A stretch of 64,000 nucleotides of DNA from JANQRX01 sp963663975 (GCA_963663975.2 CAXXRA010000015.1:682001-746000); one strand, 5' to 3'. Shown: positions 51,034 to 59,784, counted from the stretch's first letter. The notes: generated by a model not told the origin, from the letters alone. A program made the numbers and translations.

Positions 51034-53961
51034 CTAGGCCGGAACCTCTTCCTCTTCCACCTCGTCGGCGGAGCGGAAGATCAGCTTGCTGGCTTCGGCC
51101 GCCGACATCGGCTGGCCGTACAGGAAGCCCTGAACGTATTCGCAGCCGAGATCGTAGAGCTCGATTTCGTCCGCTTCGGATTCCGCGCCCTCGGCCACCA
51201 CCTCCATATTGAGATCATGGGCCAGTGCGATGATCGACCGCAGGATGACGTTTCGTCCGCTTGAGCCGTGACCGCGCACGAAGGTCTGGTCGATCTTGAT
51301 GGTATCGAACGGGAAGCGCTGCAGATAGGACAGCGACGAATAGCCGGTTCCGAAATCGTCAAGCGACAGACCGGCGCCCAATTCGCGCACCCGAGTGAGC
51401 ACCTGAGCGGTGTATTCCGGATTTTCCATCACCAGGCTCTCGGTCACCTCCAGTTTGAGGGAGCCCTGGGCGATGTTGGAGCGCACCAGCACGGTCTTGA
51501 CGTCATTGATCAGGTCGTGGCGCAGAAGCTGCCGACTGGAAATGTTGACGCTGGTGAACAGCGTCACGTGGCGACCCAGCCCCTCCTGCCATTCGGCCAG
51601 TTGCCTGGCGGCGCGATCGAGCACGAACAGGCCGAGCGGGATGATCAGGCCGGTGCGCTCGGCCAGCGGAATGAAATCGCCGGGCGGGATGCGGCCGAGC
51701 TTGGGATGATCCCAACGGACCAGCGCCTCGAAGCCGGCGATGGTCTTGTCCTCGAGCCGCACCACCGGCTGATACAGCACTTTGATTTCATCGCGCCCGA
51801 GCGCCCGCCGGAGATCGGACTCCAGCGTGGCCAGGTCGCTGCCGTGCTGCCGCAGTGCCGGCCGAAACGCTTCGATGCGGTCGCCGCCGAGCCGCTTGGC
51901 GTGAAAGGTCCCCATCTCGGCGTCGGTCACCATTTCCTGCGGTTCGCTCTGCTTGCCGTCATGCATGGCGATGCCGATGGATGCGGTCAGAAAGACTTCC
52001 TTTTCACCGAGCGTGATAGGTGCGCGCAGTGTACGACGGACCGACTCGGCAAAAGCGGCGACCCGGTCGGCCTGGCTTTCCGATATCAGCATGAATGCGA
52101 ACTGATCGCCGGACAGGCGGGCCAGCGTATCCTGGGGCTTGAGCAGGCGCGCGAGCCGGCGGGCGATGGTCAATAGGATCGAATCGCCGACCGCCAGACC
52201 GAACCCGTCATTGACCTGTTTGAACCTGTCGATATCGAGGACGAACACCGACGGCGGAGTTGTACCTTCCGCCTTGGCACGGGTCATTGCCGCCGCCAGC
52301 CGGTCGATGAAGAGTTCGCGATTGGGCAGCCCGGTCAGATTGTCGTGAACGGCATCGTGGAGCAGCCTTTCCTCGGCGGTGCGCTGTTCGGTCACGTCGA
52401 GCATCGTCCCGATACAGCGCGACACTTCACCGTCCGATCCCAGCACCGGCCGGGCCCGCAGATGGAACCAGCGGTAATGGCCGTCCTCGCAGCGAAGCCG
52501 GAAATCATGGGCGATCCGCCCGCGGCGCAACTGTACGATCGTGTCGAGCGCCGCCTTGAAGCGGTCGCGATCGCCGGCGTGGAGCACGTCGAGCCAGGTT
52601 CGCGCCGGGCCCTCCAGGCGGCCGCGTTCCAGCCCCAGCAGATTTTCCGCCTCCGCACCGGTGTAAATACGGTCGCGAGTGACGTCCCAGTCCCACACGA
52701 TGTCGCCGGCACCGGTCAACGCCAGAGCGCGCCGTTCGGTGTCGCCGAGCGGTCCATGCATGACCACGCCGCCCGCGAAGGCGTGCTGCAACACCGTGAA
52801 TCCGATACACAGCACGATCAGCACCAGGCCGCCGGCGAGCGCCGGCTGAACCACGTCGTTGACCAGATTGCCGGTGATCGTCAGCCACGCCGCGAACGAC
52901 CACACCAGCAGCAGAACCCAGGTCGGGATCAGCATGATCGCCCGGTCGAATTTGTGGGTCGCCAGATAGGCGATGATGACGAAACCGAGGATTCCGGTCA
53001 CGCCGAAGGAAAAGCGGGCAATACCGGAAGCCACTGATGGTTCGATGACGGCAACACCCAACAGCACCGCCAGCCCGACCAGCCAGCCGACGGTCAGATG
53101 GCTGTAGCGCACGTGCCAGCGGTTGAGGTGAAGGTAGGTGTAGGCGAACACCACCAGCGATGCCGCCAGGAAGACCTCGGCTCCTGCCCGCCACGTCTGA
53201 TCGGCGCCCGGCGTGATATTGATCAGTCGATTCCAGAAACCGAAGTCGATCAGCAAATAGGCCAGGACAGCCCAGGCGAGCGCTGCGGTGGCCGGGAACA
53301 TGGCCGTCCCCTTGACCACGAAAACGATGGTCAGGAACAGGGCCAGCAAGCCCGATATGCCGAGCACGATGCCGCGATACAGGGTGAAATTGTTGATCGC
53401 ATCCTTGTAGCTGTCGACGTCCCACAAATGGAGTTGCGGCAGTTCCGAGGTGCGAAGTTCGACCACGAAGGTGACCACCGAGCCGGGATCGAGGGTGATG
53501 CGAAAGACATCGGCTTCCTGGCTCGCTTGCCGGTCGGGCGCAAAGCCCTGGCTTGGCGTGATATTGGCGATCCGCGAGGCACCGAGATCGGGCCAGAACA
53601 ACCCGGAGCCGGCCAGCCGGAAATGGGCTGCGACCAGCAGCCGGTCGACCTGCTGATCGCCGTTATTGGCGAGCGCGAAAACGCTCCAGAACGATCCGTC
53701 GGCACGGTCCCGGGCGCGCACTTCGATGCGGCGAACGATACCGTCGGCGCCCGGCGCCGTAGAAATCTGGATGCGATCGCTCGGCTCGGTAAAGAACTGC
53801 AGTGCCGCCGTGACGTCGAGCGTGCGCCCGTCCAGCGGTATCGCGACCGCATCGAGTGCGACCGCGGAATTGCCACCCACGGCCAAGACCAGCCATGCCG
53901 CCACCAGGGCCGCGAAATAACGGATCACCGACCAGGATCCTCCAGAATCCGTCAACGCCAA
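51034..53961 (-). CDS. Membrane sensor with PAS, degenerate GGDEF and EAL domains (predicted c-di-GMP phosphodiesterase)
   Basis: A 975-aa protein: N-terminal signal helix, a 7TMR-DISM-like extracellular region to about residue 190, seven or eight helices (about 195-410), a PAS-like domain (about 430-540), GGDEF domain (about 545-705) and EAL domain (about 720-960). The GGDEF motif reads SGDQF, so cyclase activity is unlikely. The EAL side is intact (FEALVRWDHP, VTESLVMENP, DDFGTGYSSL). It therefore probably degrades c-di-GMP in response to an external signal. Its TAG stop is in the CTAG used by IS481 copy B. Confidence 0.9.
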   Translation of the reverse strand: MALTDSGGSWSVIRYFAALVAAWLVLAVGGNSAVALDAVAIPLDGRTLDVTAALQFFTEPSDRIQISTAPGADGIVRRIEVRARDRADGSFWSVFALANNGDQQVDRLLVAAHFRLAGSGLFWPDLGASRIANITPSQGFAPDRQASQEADVFRITLDPGSVVTFVVELRTSELPQLHLWDVDSYKDAINNFTLYRGIVLGISGLLALFLTIVFVVKGTAMFPATAALAWAVLAYLLIDFGFWNRLINITPGADQTWRAGAEVFLAASLVVFAYTYLHLNRWHVRYSHLTVGWLVGLAVLLGVAVIEPSVASGIARFSFGVTGILGFVIIAYLATHKFDRAIMLIPTWVLLLVWSFAAWLTITGNLVNDVVQPALAGGLVLIVLCIGFTVLQHAFAGGVVMHGPLGDTERRALALTGAGDIVWDWDVTRDRIYTGAEAENLLGLERGRLEGPARTWLDVLHAGDRDRFKAALDTIVQLRRGRIAHDFRLRCEDGHYRWFHLRARPVLGSDGEVSRCIGTMLDVTEQRTAEERLLHDAVHDNLTGLPNRELFIDRLAAAMTRAKAEGTTPPSVFVLDIDRFKQVNDGFGLAVGDSILLTIARRLARLLKPQDTLARLSGDQFAFMLISESQADRVAAFAESVRRTLRAPITLGEKEVFLTASIGIAMHDGKQSEPQEMVTDAEMGTFHAKRLGGDRIEAFRPALRQHGSDLATLESDLRRALGRDEIKVLYQPVVRLEDKTIAGFEALVRWDHPKLGRIPPGDFIPLAERTGLIIPLGLFVLDRAARQLAEWQEGLGRHVTLFTSVNISSRQLLRHDLINDVKTVLVRSNIAQGSLKLEVTESLVMENPEYTAQVLTRVRELGAGLSLDDFGTGYSSLSYLQRFPFDTIKIDQTFVRGHGSSGRNVILRSIIALAHDLNMEVVAEGAESEADEIELYDLGCEYVQGFLYGQPMSAAEASKLIFRSADEVEEEEVPA

Positions 53962-54000
53962 TTGCGAAGATTACTATGTCGATCGGTCGGGTGAGACAAG

Positions 54001-54100
54001 CTGGAGTCCTTTCGACCAACTCGGAGCCATTCTGACGGCGCAAAATCGCCCGTCCCTTCGGGAAACAGAATTGACCCAGAGTTGGTCGAAAGGGCTCCAG
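54001..54100 (+). mobile_element. MITE copy 4 (minimal, about 100 bp)
   Basis: Both terminal repeats are kept (ggagtcctttcgaccaactc and the inverted partner ending gggctcc), joined by only about 50 bp. The outermost bases are CTGG and CCAG, complementary to each other, so both ends differ from the usual CTAG in the same way. Confidence 0.85.
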
Positions 54101-54109
54101 CCGCCATTC

Positions 54110-54712
54110 TCAGCAGCGGGGATCGTTGCGAACCAGTCCGTAGAGGAGATGATCCTGCCAACGGCCGTCGATACACAGATACTGGCGGGCATAACCCTCG
54201 CGTGAAAATCCGACTTTTTCGAGCAGCCGGACCGACGCGGTATTGTTGGGCAGGCACGCGGCGTCGATCCGGTTGAGCTGCAGCGTATCAAACGAAAAAC
54301 TGACCACCGCCCTGACCGCGGCGGTCATGAAACCCTTGGCGGCGTAGCGCTCGCCCATCCAGTAGCCGAGCACGCCGGACTGGGACACGCCGCGCTGGAT
54401 CTGGCCGAGTGTGACACCGCCCAGGAGCGTCTCCCCGTCGGGTGAAAAGATGAAGAACGGATAGCCGGTGCCGCTTCGCATCTCGCGCTGATAGCGGCGG
54501 ATGCGCCTTCTGAACGCCAGACGGGTCACATCGTCGGCTGGCCAGATCGGTTCCCACGGCGACAAAAAAGCCCGGCTCTCTTCGCGCAGCCTGCTCCATT
54601 GCGAATGGTCCCCGACCAATGCTGCGCGCATGAGCACCCTCTCGCCGCGCAGCGTCGGGTTGATTGGATGGTTGCTCAGGGAACGCAGAAGGGCCAAACC
54701 GCTTGCTCCCAA
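54110..54712 (-). CDS. GNAT-family acetyltransferase (RimJ/RimL type)
   Basis: A 200-aa protein. The acetyl-CoA-binding region is GYWMGERYAAKGFMTAAVRAV near residue 115, and the RimJ-like ending is NNTASVRLLEKVGFSREGYA then ARQYLCIDGRWQDHLLYGL. The likely start is TTG 54712, just after the M16 stop (54719), so co-transcribed with it. Members acetylate the N-terminus of ribosomal proteins or related substrates. Confidence 0.88.
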   Translation of the reverse strand: MGASGLALLRSLSNHPINPTLRGERVLMRAALVGDHSQWSRLREESRAFLSPWEPIWPADDVTRLAFRRRIRRYQREMRSGTGYPFFIFSPDGETLLGGVTLGQIQRGVSQSGVLGYWMGERYAAKGFMTAAVRAVVSFSFDTLQLNRIDAACLPNNTASVRLLEKVGFSREGYARQYLCIDGRWQDHLLYGLVRNDPRC

Positions 54713-54718
54713 AATACG

Positions 54719-55993
54719 TCAGGCTTGGCGGGCTGCACCAAACCGGCGCGCAATGTCGTCGTGTCCCGGCATCTGCTCCAGCCGGCCAACCCCGGCGATC
54801 GTCGGCGGACTGCCGCTGATGATGTCCGCCGCCAGTGCCTCGATATCGCTGATACTGATTTTGTTCGTGCGCGCGATCAACTCGTCGGCCGGGACGATGC
54901 GGCCGAAGAGCTGAAGCTGCCGGGCAAGTTGGCCGGCCCGCGAAGCCGGATTTTCGAGGGTCATGAGCAGGCCGGCACGCAGCTGAGCCTTGGCGCGGGC
55001 CAGTTCCTGCTCGGTGATATCGTGCGTGGCGCGCTCGAGTTCATCGAGCAGAACCGGCATCAACTCGCCCACATCGCTCGGGCTGGTGGCGGCGTGGACG
55101 CCAAAAACGCCGGTATCGGCAAAGCTCCAGTGAAACGCGTAGATCGAGTAACAAAGTCCCCTTTTTTCACGGATTTCCTGGAACAGACGCGACGACATGC
55201 CGCCGCCCAGAATGCCGGCGAGAAGTTGGGCGGTATAGTACTCGTCCGACCCGTAGGGACGGCCCTCAAAGCCAATGACGATCTGGGTCTCCATGAGGTC
55301 GCGTTGTTCGAACATTTCGCCGCCGACATAACTCGCCCGCTTGGCCGGTGGGCCCGAATCGGTCGGGAGATCGCCGAACCATCCGTCCACCCGCTGCACG
55401 AATGCGTCGTGGTCGACGGCGCCGGCCGCGGCGACCACCATGGCCGGACCGCGATAATGGCGGGTGAGGTAGGTGTCGAGCATGTCCGGGACAACGCCGG
55501 ACACGGTGTCGGCAGTCCCCAGAATGGAACGGCCGATCGCCTGACCGGGATAAGCGGCCTCGGAGAAGAGGTCGAACACCCGGTCATCCGGGGTATCCAG
55601 AGCGGCGCCGATCTCCTGCAGGATCACATGCTTTTCGCGCTCGAGCTCGCCGGTGTCGAAAACGGAATTTCTCAGGATGTCGCCGAGGATGTCGAGGCCG
55701 AGGCCGATATCGGGCTTCAGCACACGGGCAAAGTACGAGGTCGTCTCGACGCTGGTTGCCGCGTTGACCTCGCCCCCGACCGCCTCGATCTCCTCAACGA
55801 TCTGCGCGGCGGTGCGGCTGCGGGTGCCCTTGAAGGCCATATGTTCCAAGAGATGGCTGAGACCGTGTTCGCGGTCCTGCTCGGACCTGGCACCGGCGCC
55901 GACCCATACGCCGAGCGCGGCGCTCTCCAGATGATCCATCCGATGCGAGACCACCCTGAGGCCGGATTGCAGCGATGTCAGCCGGACGGGCAC
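54719..55993 (-). CDS. M16-family zinc peptidase (pitrilysin/processing peptidase type)
   Basis: A 424-aa protein with the inverted zinc motif HLLEHMAFKGT (HxxEH, residues 46-50) and the downstream Glu in the segment FDTGELEREKHVILQEIG. The C-terminal M16 domain is present. It resembles mitochondrial processing peptidase beta, usual in alphaproteobacteria next to thrC. The start is GTG 55993, which begins only 4 bp inside the CTAG edge of a MITE, so no native ribosome-binding site remains. Confidence 0.92.
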   Translation of the reverse strand: MPVRLTSLQSGLRVVSHRMDHLESAALGVWVGAGARSEQDREHGLSHLLEHMAFKGTRSRTAAQIVEEIEAVGGEVNAATSVETTSYFARVLKPDIGLGLDILGDILRNSVFDTGELEREKHVILQEIGAALDTPDDRVFDLFSEAAYPGQAIGRSILGTADTVSGVVPDMLDTYLTRHYRGPAMVVAAAGAVDHDAFVQRVDGWFGDLPTDSGPPAKRASYVGGEMFEQRDLMETQIVIGFEGRPYGSDEYYTAQLLAGILGGGMSSRLFQEIREKRGLCYSIYAFHWSFADTGVFGVHAATSPSDVGELMPVLLDELERATHDITEQELARAKAQLRAGLLMTLENPASRAGQLARQLQLFGRIVPADELIARTNKISISDIEALAADIISGSPPTIAGVGRLEQMPGHDDIARRFGAARQA

Positions 55994-55996
55994 TGG

Positions 55997-56271
55997 CTAG
56001 AGTCCTTTCGACCAACTCTGGGTCAATTCTGTTTTTCGATTGGCGAGGCGATCCGTCGTCGAAACGATCGACGGGCGATACCGCCGTATCGTTCGAGATC
56101 GGTTCGGCGTTGGGCGCCCGCCAATCGGAAACCCGAAGGGACGGGCTATTTTGCGCCAATTCCTACGCGATGTCTCTCGACCGTATCCAGATACGCTCAT
56201 CGAGCCCTCACTTGATCTCGTCACAAAATCGCTCCGTCAGAATGGCTCAGAGTTGGTCGAAAGGGCTCTAG
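55997..56271 (+). mobile_element. MITE copy 5 (full length, about 275 bp)
   Basis: CTAG on both edges. Terminal inverted repeats are gagtcctttcgaccaactc and gagccctttcgaccaactc (inverted right end). It has no transposase gene. IS481 copy C is inserted in the CTAG at its right edge. Confidence 0.92.
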
Positions 56272-56272
56272 G

Positions 56273-57319
56273 TGTGAATTTTCAGGACGTTGTCCATTCG
56301 GTCCTGTCGAGAGAAGCTGATGTCAGCCAACGTCAGTGATTCTCCGGAGGACCGAATGGACGTTCACCAGAATGCCCATCTTACGCCGAAAGGTCGAGAG
56401 GCCATGGTTCGCGCCGTCATGGATGAGGCCATGACGAAGGCTCAGGCCGCACGCCGTTTCAAGACAACGGCCAAGACCGTCGCCAAGTGGTTGGGCCGGT
56501 TTCGCGCGGAGGGCATTGCCGGGCTTGCCGACCGGTCCTCCAGGCCCCATTCCTCGCCAAGCCAAACGCCTTGGGCCACCGGCGAAGCGGTCGAGGTCTT
56601 GCGCCGGGCTCGTTGCACGCAGGACCACATCGCCCAGGAACTCGGCCTCAGCCGGGCGACCGTCAGCCGTATTCTCAAGCGGCGTGGCCTCAGCCTGTTG
56701 TCCGCCCTCGAGCCCAACCAGCCACGCCCGCGCTATGAGCGCGAAACGCCAGGCGAAATCATCCATATGGACATCAAGAAGCTCGGTCGCTTCAATCGTG
56801 TCGGCCATCGCATCACCGGCGATCGCAGGCGCCAGAGCAACCAGCGCCATAACGGCACCGCGCCCGGTTGGGAGTATGTCCACGTCGCCATCGACGACCA
56901 TTCCCGCATCGGCTTTGCCGACATCTTCCCGAACGAGAAAAAGGAAAGCGCCGTGGCCTTCCTCGAAGCCGCCGTAACCTACTTTGCCACCCTCGGCGTT
57001 ACCATCACCCGCGTCATGACCGACAATGGATCATGCTACAGATCCAAGGCCTTCCGCGATGCCTGCCGAAGGCTCACCATCAAGCATATCCGCACCAAAC
57101 CCTACACGCCTCAGACCAACGGCAAGGCCGAACGCTTCATCCAGACAATGTTGCGAGAATGGGCCTACGCAACCGAATTCCACAACTCAGACCAGCGAAA
57201 AGCAGATCTGCCGAAATGGCAGCACCGCTACAACTGGCATCGACCCCATGCCAGCCTCAATCGACAAACACCAATCAGCCGACTCGGCCTGAACCGGGAC
57301 AACCTGTTGAAGCTTCACA
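56273..57319 (+). mobile_element. IS481-family element, copy C (intact)
   Basis: 1047 bp, flanked by TCTAGG on both sides (56267-56272 and 57320-57325), a perfect 6-bp duplication. Inverted repeats tgtgaattttcaggacgttg and, at the right end inverted, tgtgaagcttcaacaggttg. This is the reference copy for A and B. Confidence 0.95.
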
Positions 57320-57324
57320 TCTAG
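56356..57324 (+). CDS. IS481-family transposase, intact copy
   Basis: A 322-aa protein, start ATG 56356 after GGAGG. N-terminal helix-turn-helix (TKAQAARRFKTTAKTVAKWL) and an rve catalytic core with Asp in IIHMDIKKLGR, Asp in VMTDNGSCYRS and Glu in NGKAERFIQTMLRE. The last element codon is followed by ATC-TAG: the stop is in the flanking CTAG, not in the element. That same CTAG holds the thrC stop on the other strand. Confidence 0.95.
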   Translation: MDVHQNAHLTPKGREAMVRAVMDEAMTKAQAARRFKTTAKTVAKWLGRFRAEGIAGLADRSSRPHSSPSQTPWATGEAVEVLRRARCTQDHIAQELGLSRATVSRILKRRGLSLLSALEPNQPRPRYERETPGEIIHMDIKKLGRFNRVGHRITGDRRRQSNQRHNGTAPGWEYVHVAIDDHSRIGFADIFPNEKKESAVAFLEAAVTYFATLGVTITRVMTDNGSCYRSKAFRDACRRLTIKHIRTKPYTPQTNGKAERFIQTMLREWAYATEFHNSDQRKADLPKWQHRYNWHRPHASLNRQTPISRLGLNRDNLLKLHI

Positions 57325-58727
57325 GCCGCCTCGGCCACGGCGCGTGATCGGGCCAGGATGAACTCCTCGACCGCTGCACGGTCGTTGGGAAGCTGATCGA
57401 AGTTCTCGGTTGCGTCCATGATGCCGGCCAGTCGCGGGGGCAGGGCGGGTTCAACTCCGGCCGCTGCCTGTACGGCGTCGGGAAACTTGGCCGCGTGGGC
57501 GGTGGCCAGCGTCACCATCGGCGTACCGGGAACCGCCATGCGCGCCGCCACCGCCAGCCCGACGGCGGTATGGGGATCGGCCAGGAAGCCGGTGCCACGA
57601 TAGATCGCCCGGATGGTTTCCGCGGTTTCCCGCTCGTCTGCCCGGCCGGCGTCGAAGGCCTCCCGGATCGCCTCGAGCGCTGCCGATTCAACCGCGAAGG
57701 ACCCGCTTTCGGCCAGATCGTCCATCATCCGGCGCACCTCTTCGGCTCGCCTGCCGGCAGCTTCGAACAGCAGCCGCTCGAAATTGGACGAGATCTGGAT
57801 ATCCATCGACGGCGAGGTCGTCGCCACCACGTCGCGCACCTGGTAGCTGCCCGATGCCAGTGTCCGGGTCAGGATATCGTTGACGTTGCTGGCCACCACC
57901 AGCCGGTCGATCGGCAATCCCATGCGCTTGGCCACGTATCCGGCGTAGATGTCGCCGAAATTGCCTGTCGGCACCGTGAATGAGACCTTCCGATCGGGCG
58001 CGCCGAGCGCGACCGCGGCGGTGAAATAGTACGTGATCTGGCCGAGAATGCGCGCCCAGTTGATCGAGTTCACCCCGGCCAGTCGGGCTTGCTGGCGGAA
58101 TGCAGTGTGCCCGAACAGCTGTTTGAGGATCGCCTGACAGTCGTCGAAGGTGCCGTCGACGGCGACGGCATGAACGTTATCGGCAGTCGCGGTTGTCATC
58201 TGCCGTTGCTGGATGGGCGACACGCGACCACGCGGGAACAGAATGAACACGTCGGCATTGTCACGGTCGCCGAAGGCATCGATGGCCGCCGCGCCGGTGT
58301 CGCCGGAGGTGGCGCCGACGATGGTCACGCGCTCGTCCCGTTCCGCCAGCACATGATCCATGAGCCGCGCGAGGAGTTGCATGGCGACGTCCTTGAACGC
58401 CAGCGTCGGGCCGTGAAAAAGTTCCATAACCCAGTTGCCGGGCGTCAGCTGGACCAGCGGCGCGACCGCCCCGTGATCGAAGCCGGCATAGGCTTGGCGG
58501 CAGATCGCGCCAAGCCGGTCATCCTCGATCGTGCCGCCGACATAGGGCTGGATCAGCCGAAAGGCTGTTTCGGCGAAGTCCACTCCGGCAAGATCGGCGA
58601 TGCGATCGCGGCTCAGCTTCGGCCACGCGACAGGGACGAAAAGCCCACCGTCGCTTGCCAGTCCGGCAAGCAGGATATCGTCGAATCCGGCCGTGGGCGC
58701 CCGGCCGCGCGTACTCACATACTTCAT
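57321..58727 (-). CDS. thrC: Threonine synthase
   Basis: A 468-aa PLP enzyme making threonine from O-phosphohomoserine. The PLP lysine is in HGPTLAFKDVAMQLLARL (Lys near residue 112), with the N-terminal MKYVSTRGRAPTAGFDDILL and the phosphate-binding VPTGNFGDIYAGYVAK. The start at 58727 gives the classic family N-terminus; an ATG at 58781 is in frame. The M16 and GNAT genes downstream are now separated from it by IS481 copy C and a MITE. Confidence 0.96.
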   Translation of the reverse strand: MKYVSTRGRAPTAGFDDILLAGLASDGGLFVPVAWPKLSRDRIADLAGVDFAETAFRLIQPYVGGTIEDDRLGAICRQAYAGFDHGAVAPLVQLTPGNWVMELFHGPTLAFKDVAMQLLARLMDHVLAERDERVTIVGATSGDTGAAAIDAFGDRDNADVFILFPRGRVSPIQQRQMTTATADNVHAVAVDGTFDDCQAILKQLFGHTAFRQQARLAGVNSINWARILGQITYYFTAAVALGAPDRKVSFTVPTGNFGDIYAGYVAKRMGLPIDRLVVASNVNDILTRTLASGSYQVRDVVATTSPSMDIQISSNFERLLFEAAGRRAEEVRRMMDDLAESGSFAVESAALEAIREAFDAGRADERETAETIRAIYRGTGFLADPHTAVGLAVAARMAVPGTPMVTLATAHAAKFPDAVQAAAGVEPALPPRLAGIMDATENFDQLPNDRAAVEEFILARSRAVAEAA

Positions 58728-58788
58728 GTCGATGACGGGTTCTCTCCCGCGTGGCGACTTCTTGTCTCCACGTTTGTCCACCAGATAA

Positions 58789-59065
58789 CTAGAGCTCTTT
58801 CAACCAACTCTGAGCCATTCTGACGGAGCGATTTTGTAACAAGATCAAGTCAAGCTTCGATGAGCGTATCCGGATACGGTTGAGGAGCTTGGCGCCGGAA
58901 TTGGTGCAAAAAATGGCCCGTCCCTTCGGGTTCCCGATTGGCGGGCGCCCAGCGCCGAACCAATCTAGGACGATGCGGGGGGCATCGCCCGTCGATCGCT
59001 TCAACGCTGGATCGTCTCCCCAATCGGGAACAGAATTGACCCAGAGTTGGTCGAAAGGACTCTAG
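58789..59065 (-). mobile_element. MITE copy 6 (full length, about 277 bp)
   Basis: CTAG on both edges; ends gagctctttcaaccaactc and, inverted, gagtcctttcgaccaactc. Opposite orientation to copy 5. It lies upstream of thrC and of the following lipoprotein gene. Confidence 0.92.
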
Positions 59066-59176
59066 CGACCGCAACGATGGCGGGCAAGTTGTCACGGTAA
59101 AGCGCCCCGGCATGTCGCCATGGTCCGGCGGCACTGCTATAGAACGGCCCGCCCGCGGCCTGAGTCGACGAGGGAG

Positions 59177-59784
59177 ATGGGATTGTTTGCCCGCAGATTG
59201 GTTTTCCGCGAGGCGCGAGGCGCTCGGTGGCAGTTGCGGCGGTGTGTGTGCTCCTGGTCGGCTGCGCCAGTACCGGCGGCGGCGGGGGCGGCGGGATTTC
59301 GAATCTGTTCGGCGGCCGATCAAACAGCGCCCAGGAACTCGACTTCGACCCCGATGTCTTTCTGAGGCCCGGCTACTGCCCCCCCGTCGACATCCGGATT
59401 GGTGCCGAGACGCTGCGGGTCTACGTCAGGGGTCAGGAAGAAAATCAGGATCAGATCCGTTACCAGGCTTCGATCGGCAAGACGGCGCGCGAGTGCAGCA
59501 TGCCGGCCGCCGGAACCATGGCGGTGAAACTCGGGGTCGGCGGGCGCGTGGTGGCCGGTCCCAAGGGCGGTCCTGGCAGCGTCGAACTTCCGCTGCGCGT
59601 TGCCGTCATCCGGCAAAGCGACAACGGTGGCCTGTTTACCGAACTGTTCCGTGTTCCCGTCGCCTTGGCGGCACCGAGCTACAGCGCCAATTTTTCTCAG
59701 GTCATCAATCAGATCAGTTTTCCGCTGGGGCCGGACGATCACGACCTCATCGTCTATGTCGGCTTCGATTTGAACGCCGGCTAG
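59177..59784 (+). CDS. Lipoprotein of unknown function, N-terminus possibly frameshifted
   Basis: The main frame (GTG 59227 to 59784, 185 aa) has a lipobox VCVLLVGCAS, a Gly-rich linker and an unrecognised C-terminal domain with three cysteines. From the GTG the signal peptide would be short and without positive charge. An ATG at 59177 preceded by GAGGGAG begins MGLFARRLVFREAR, an ideal charged start, but in a frame one base off. A single-base indel between 59177 and 59230 would join them. Probably a peptidoglycan-associated or envelope lipoprotein. Confidence 0.65.

Noticed and set aside
55997..56271. MITE family as derivatives of the IS481 element
   Set aside because: The terminal repeats differ completely (gagYcctttcRacc versus tgtgaa), and the flanking patterns are not the same, so IS481 is unlikely to mobilise the MITE.
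56040..56339. 99-codon frame across a MITE and IS481 end
   Set aside because: Similar frames recur in each MITE copy, on both strands, because the repeat is GC-rich and stop-poor; indels between copies do not keep the frame, so it is not a conserved protein.
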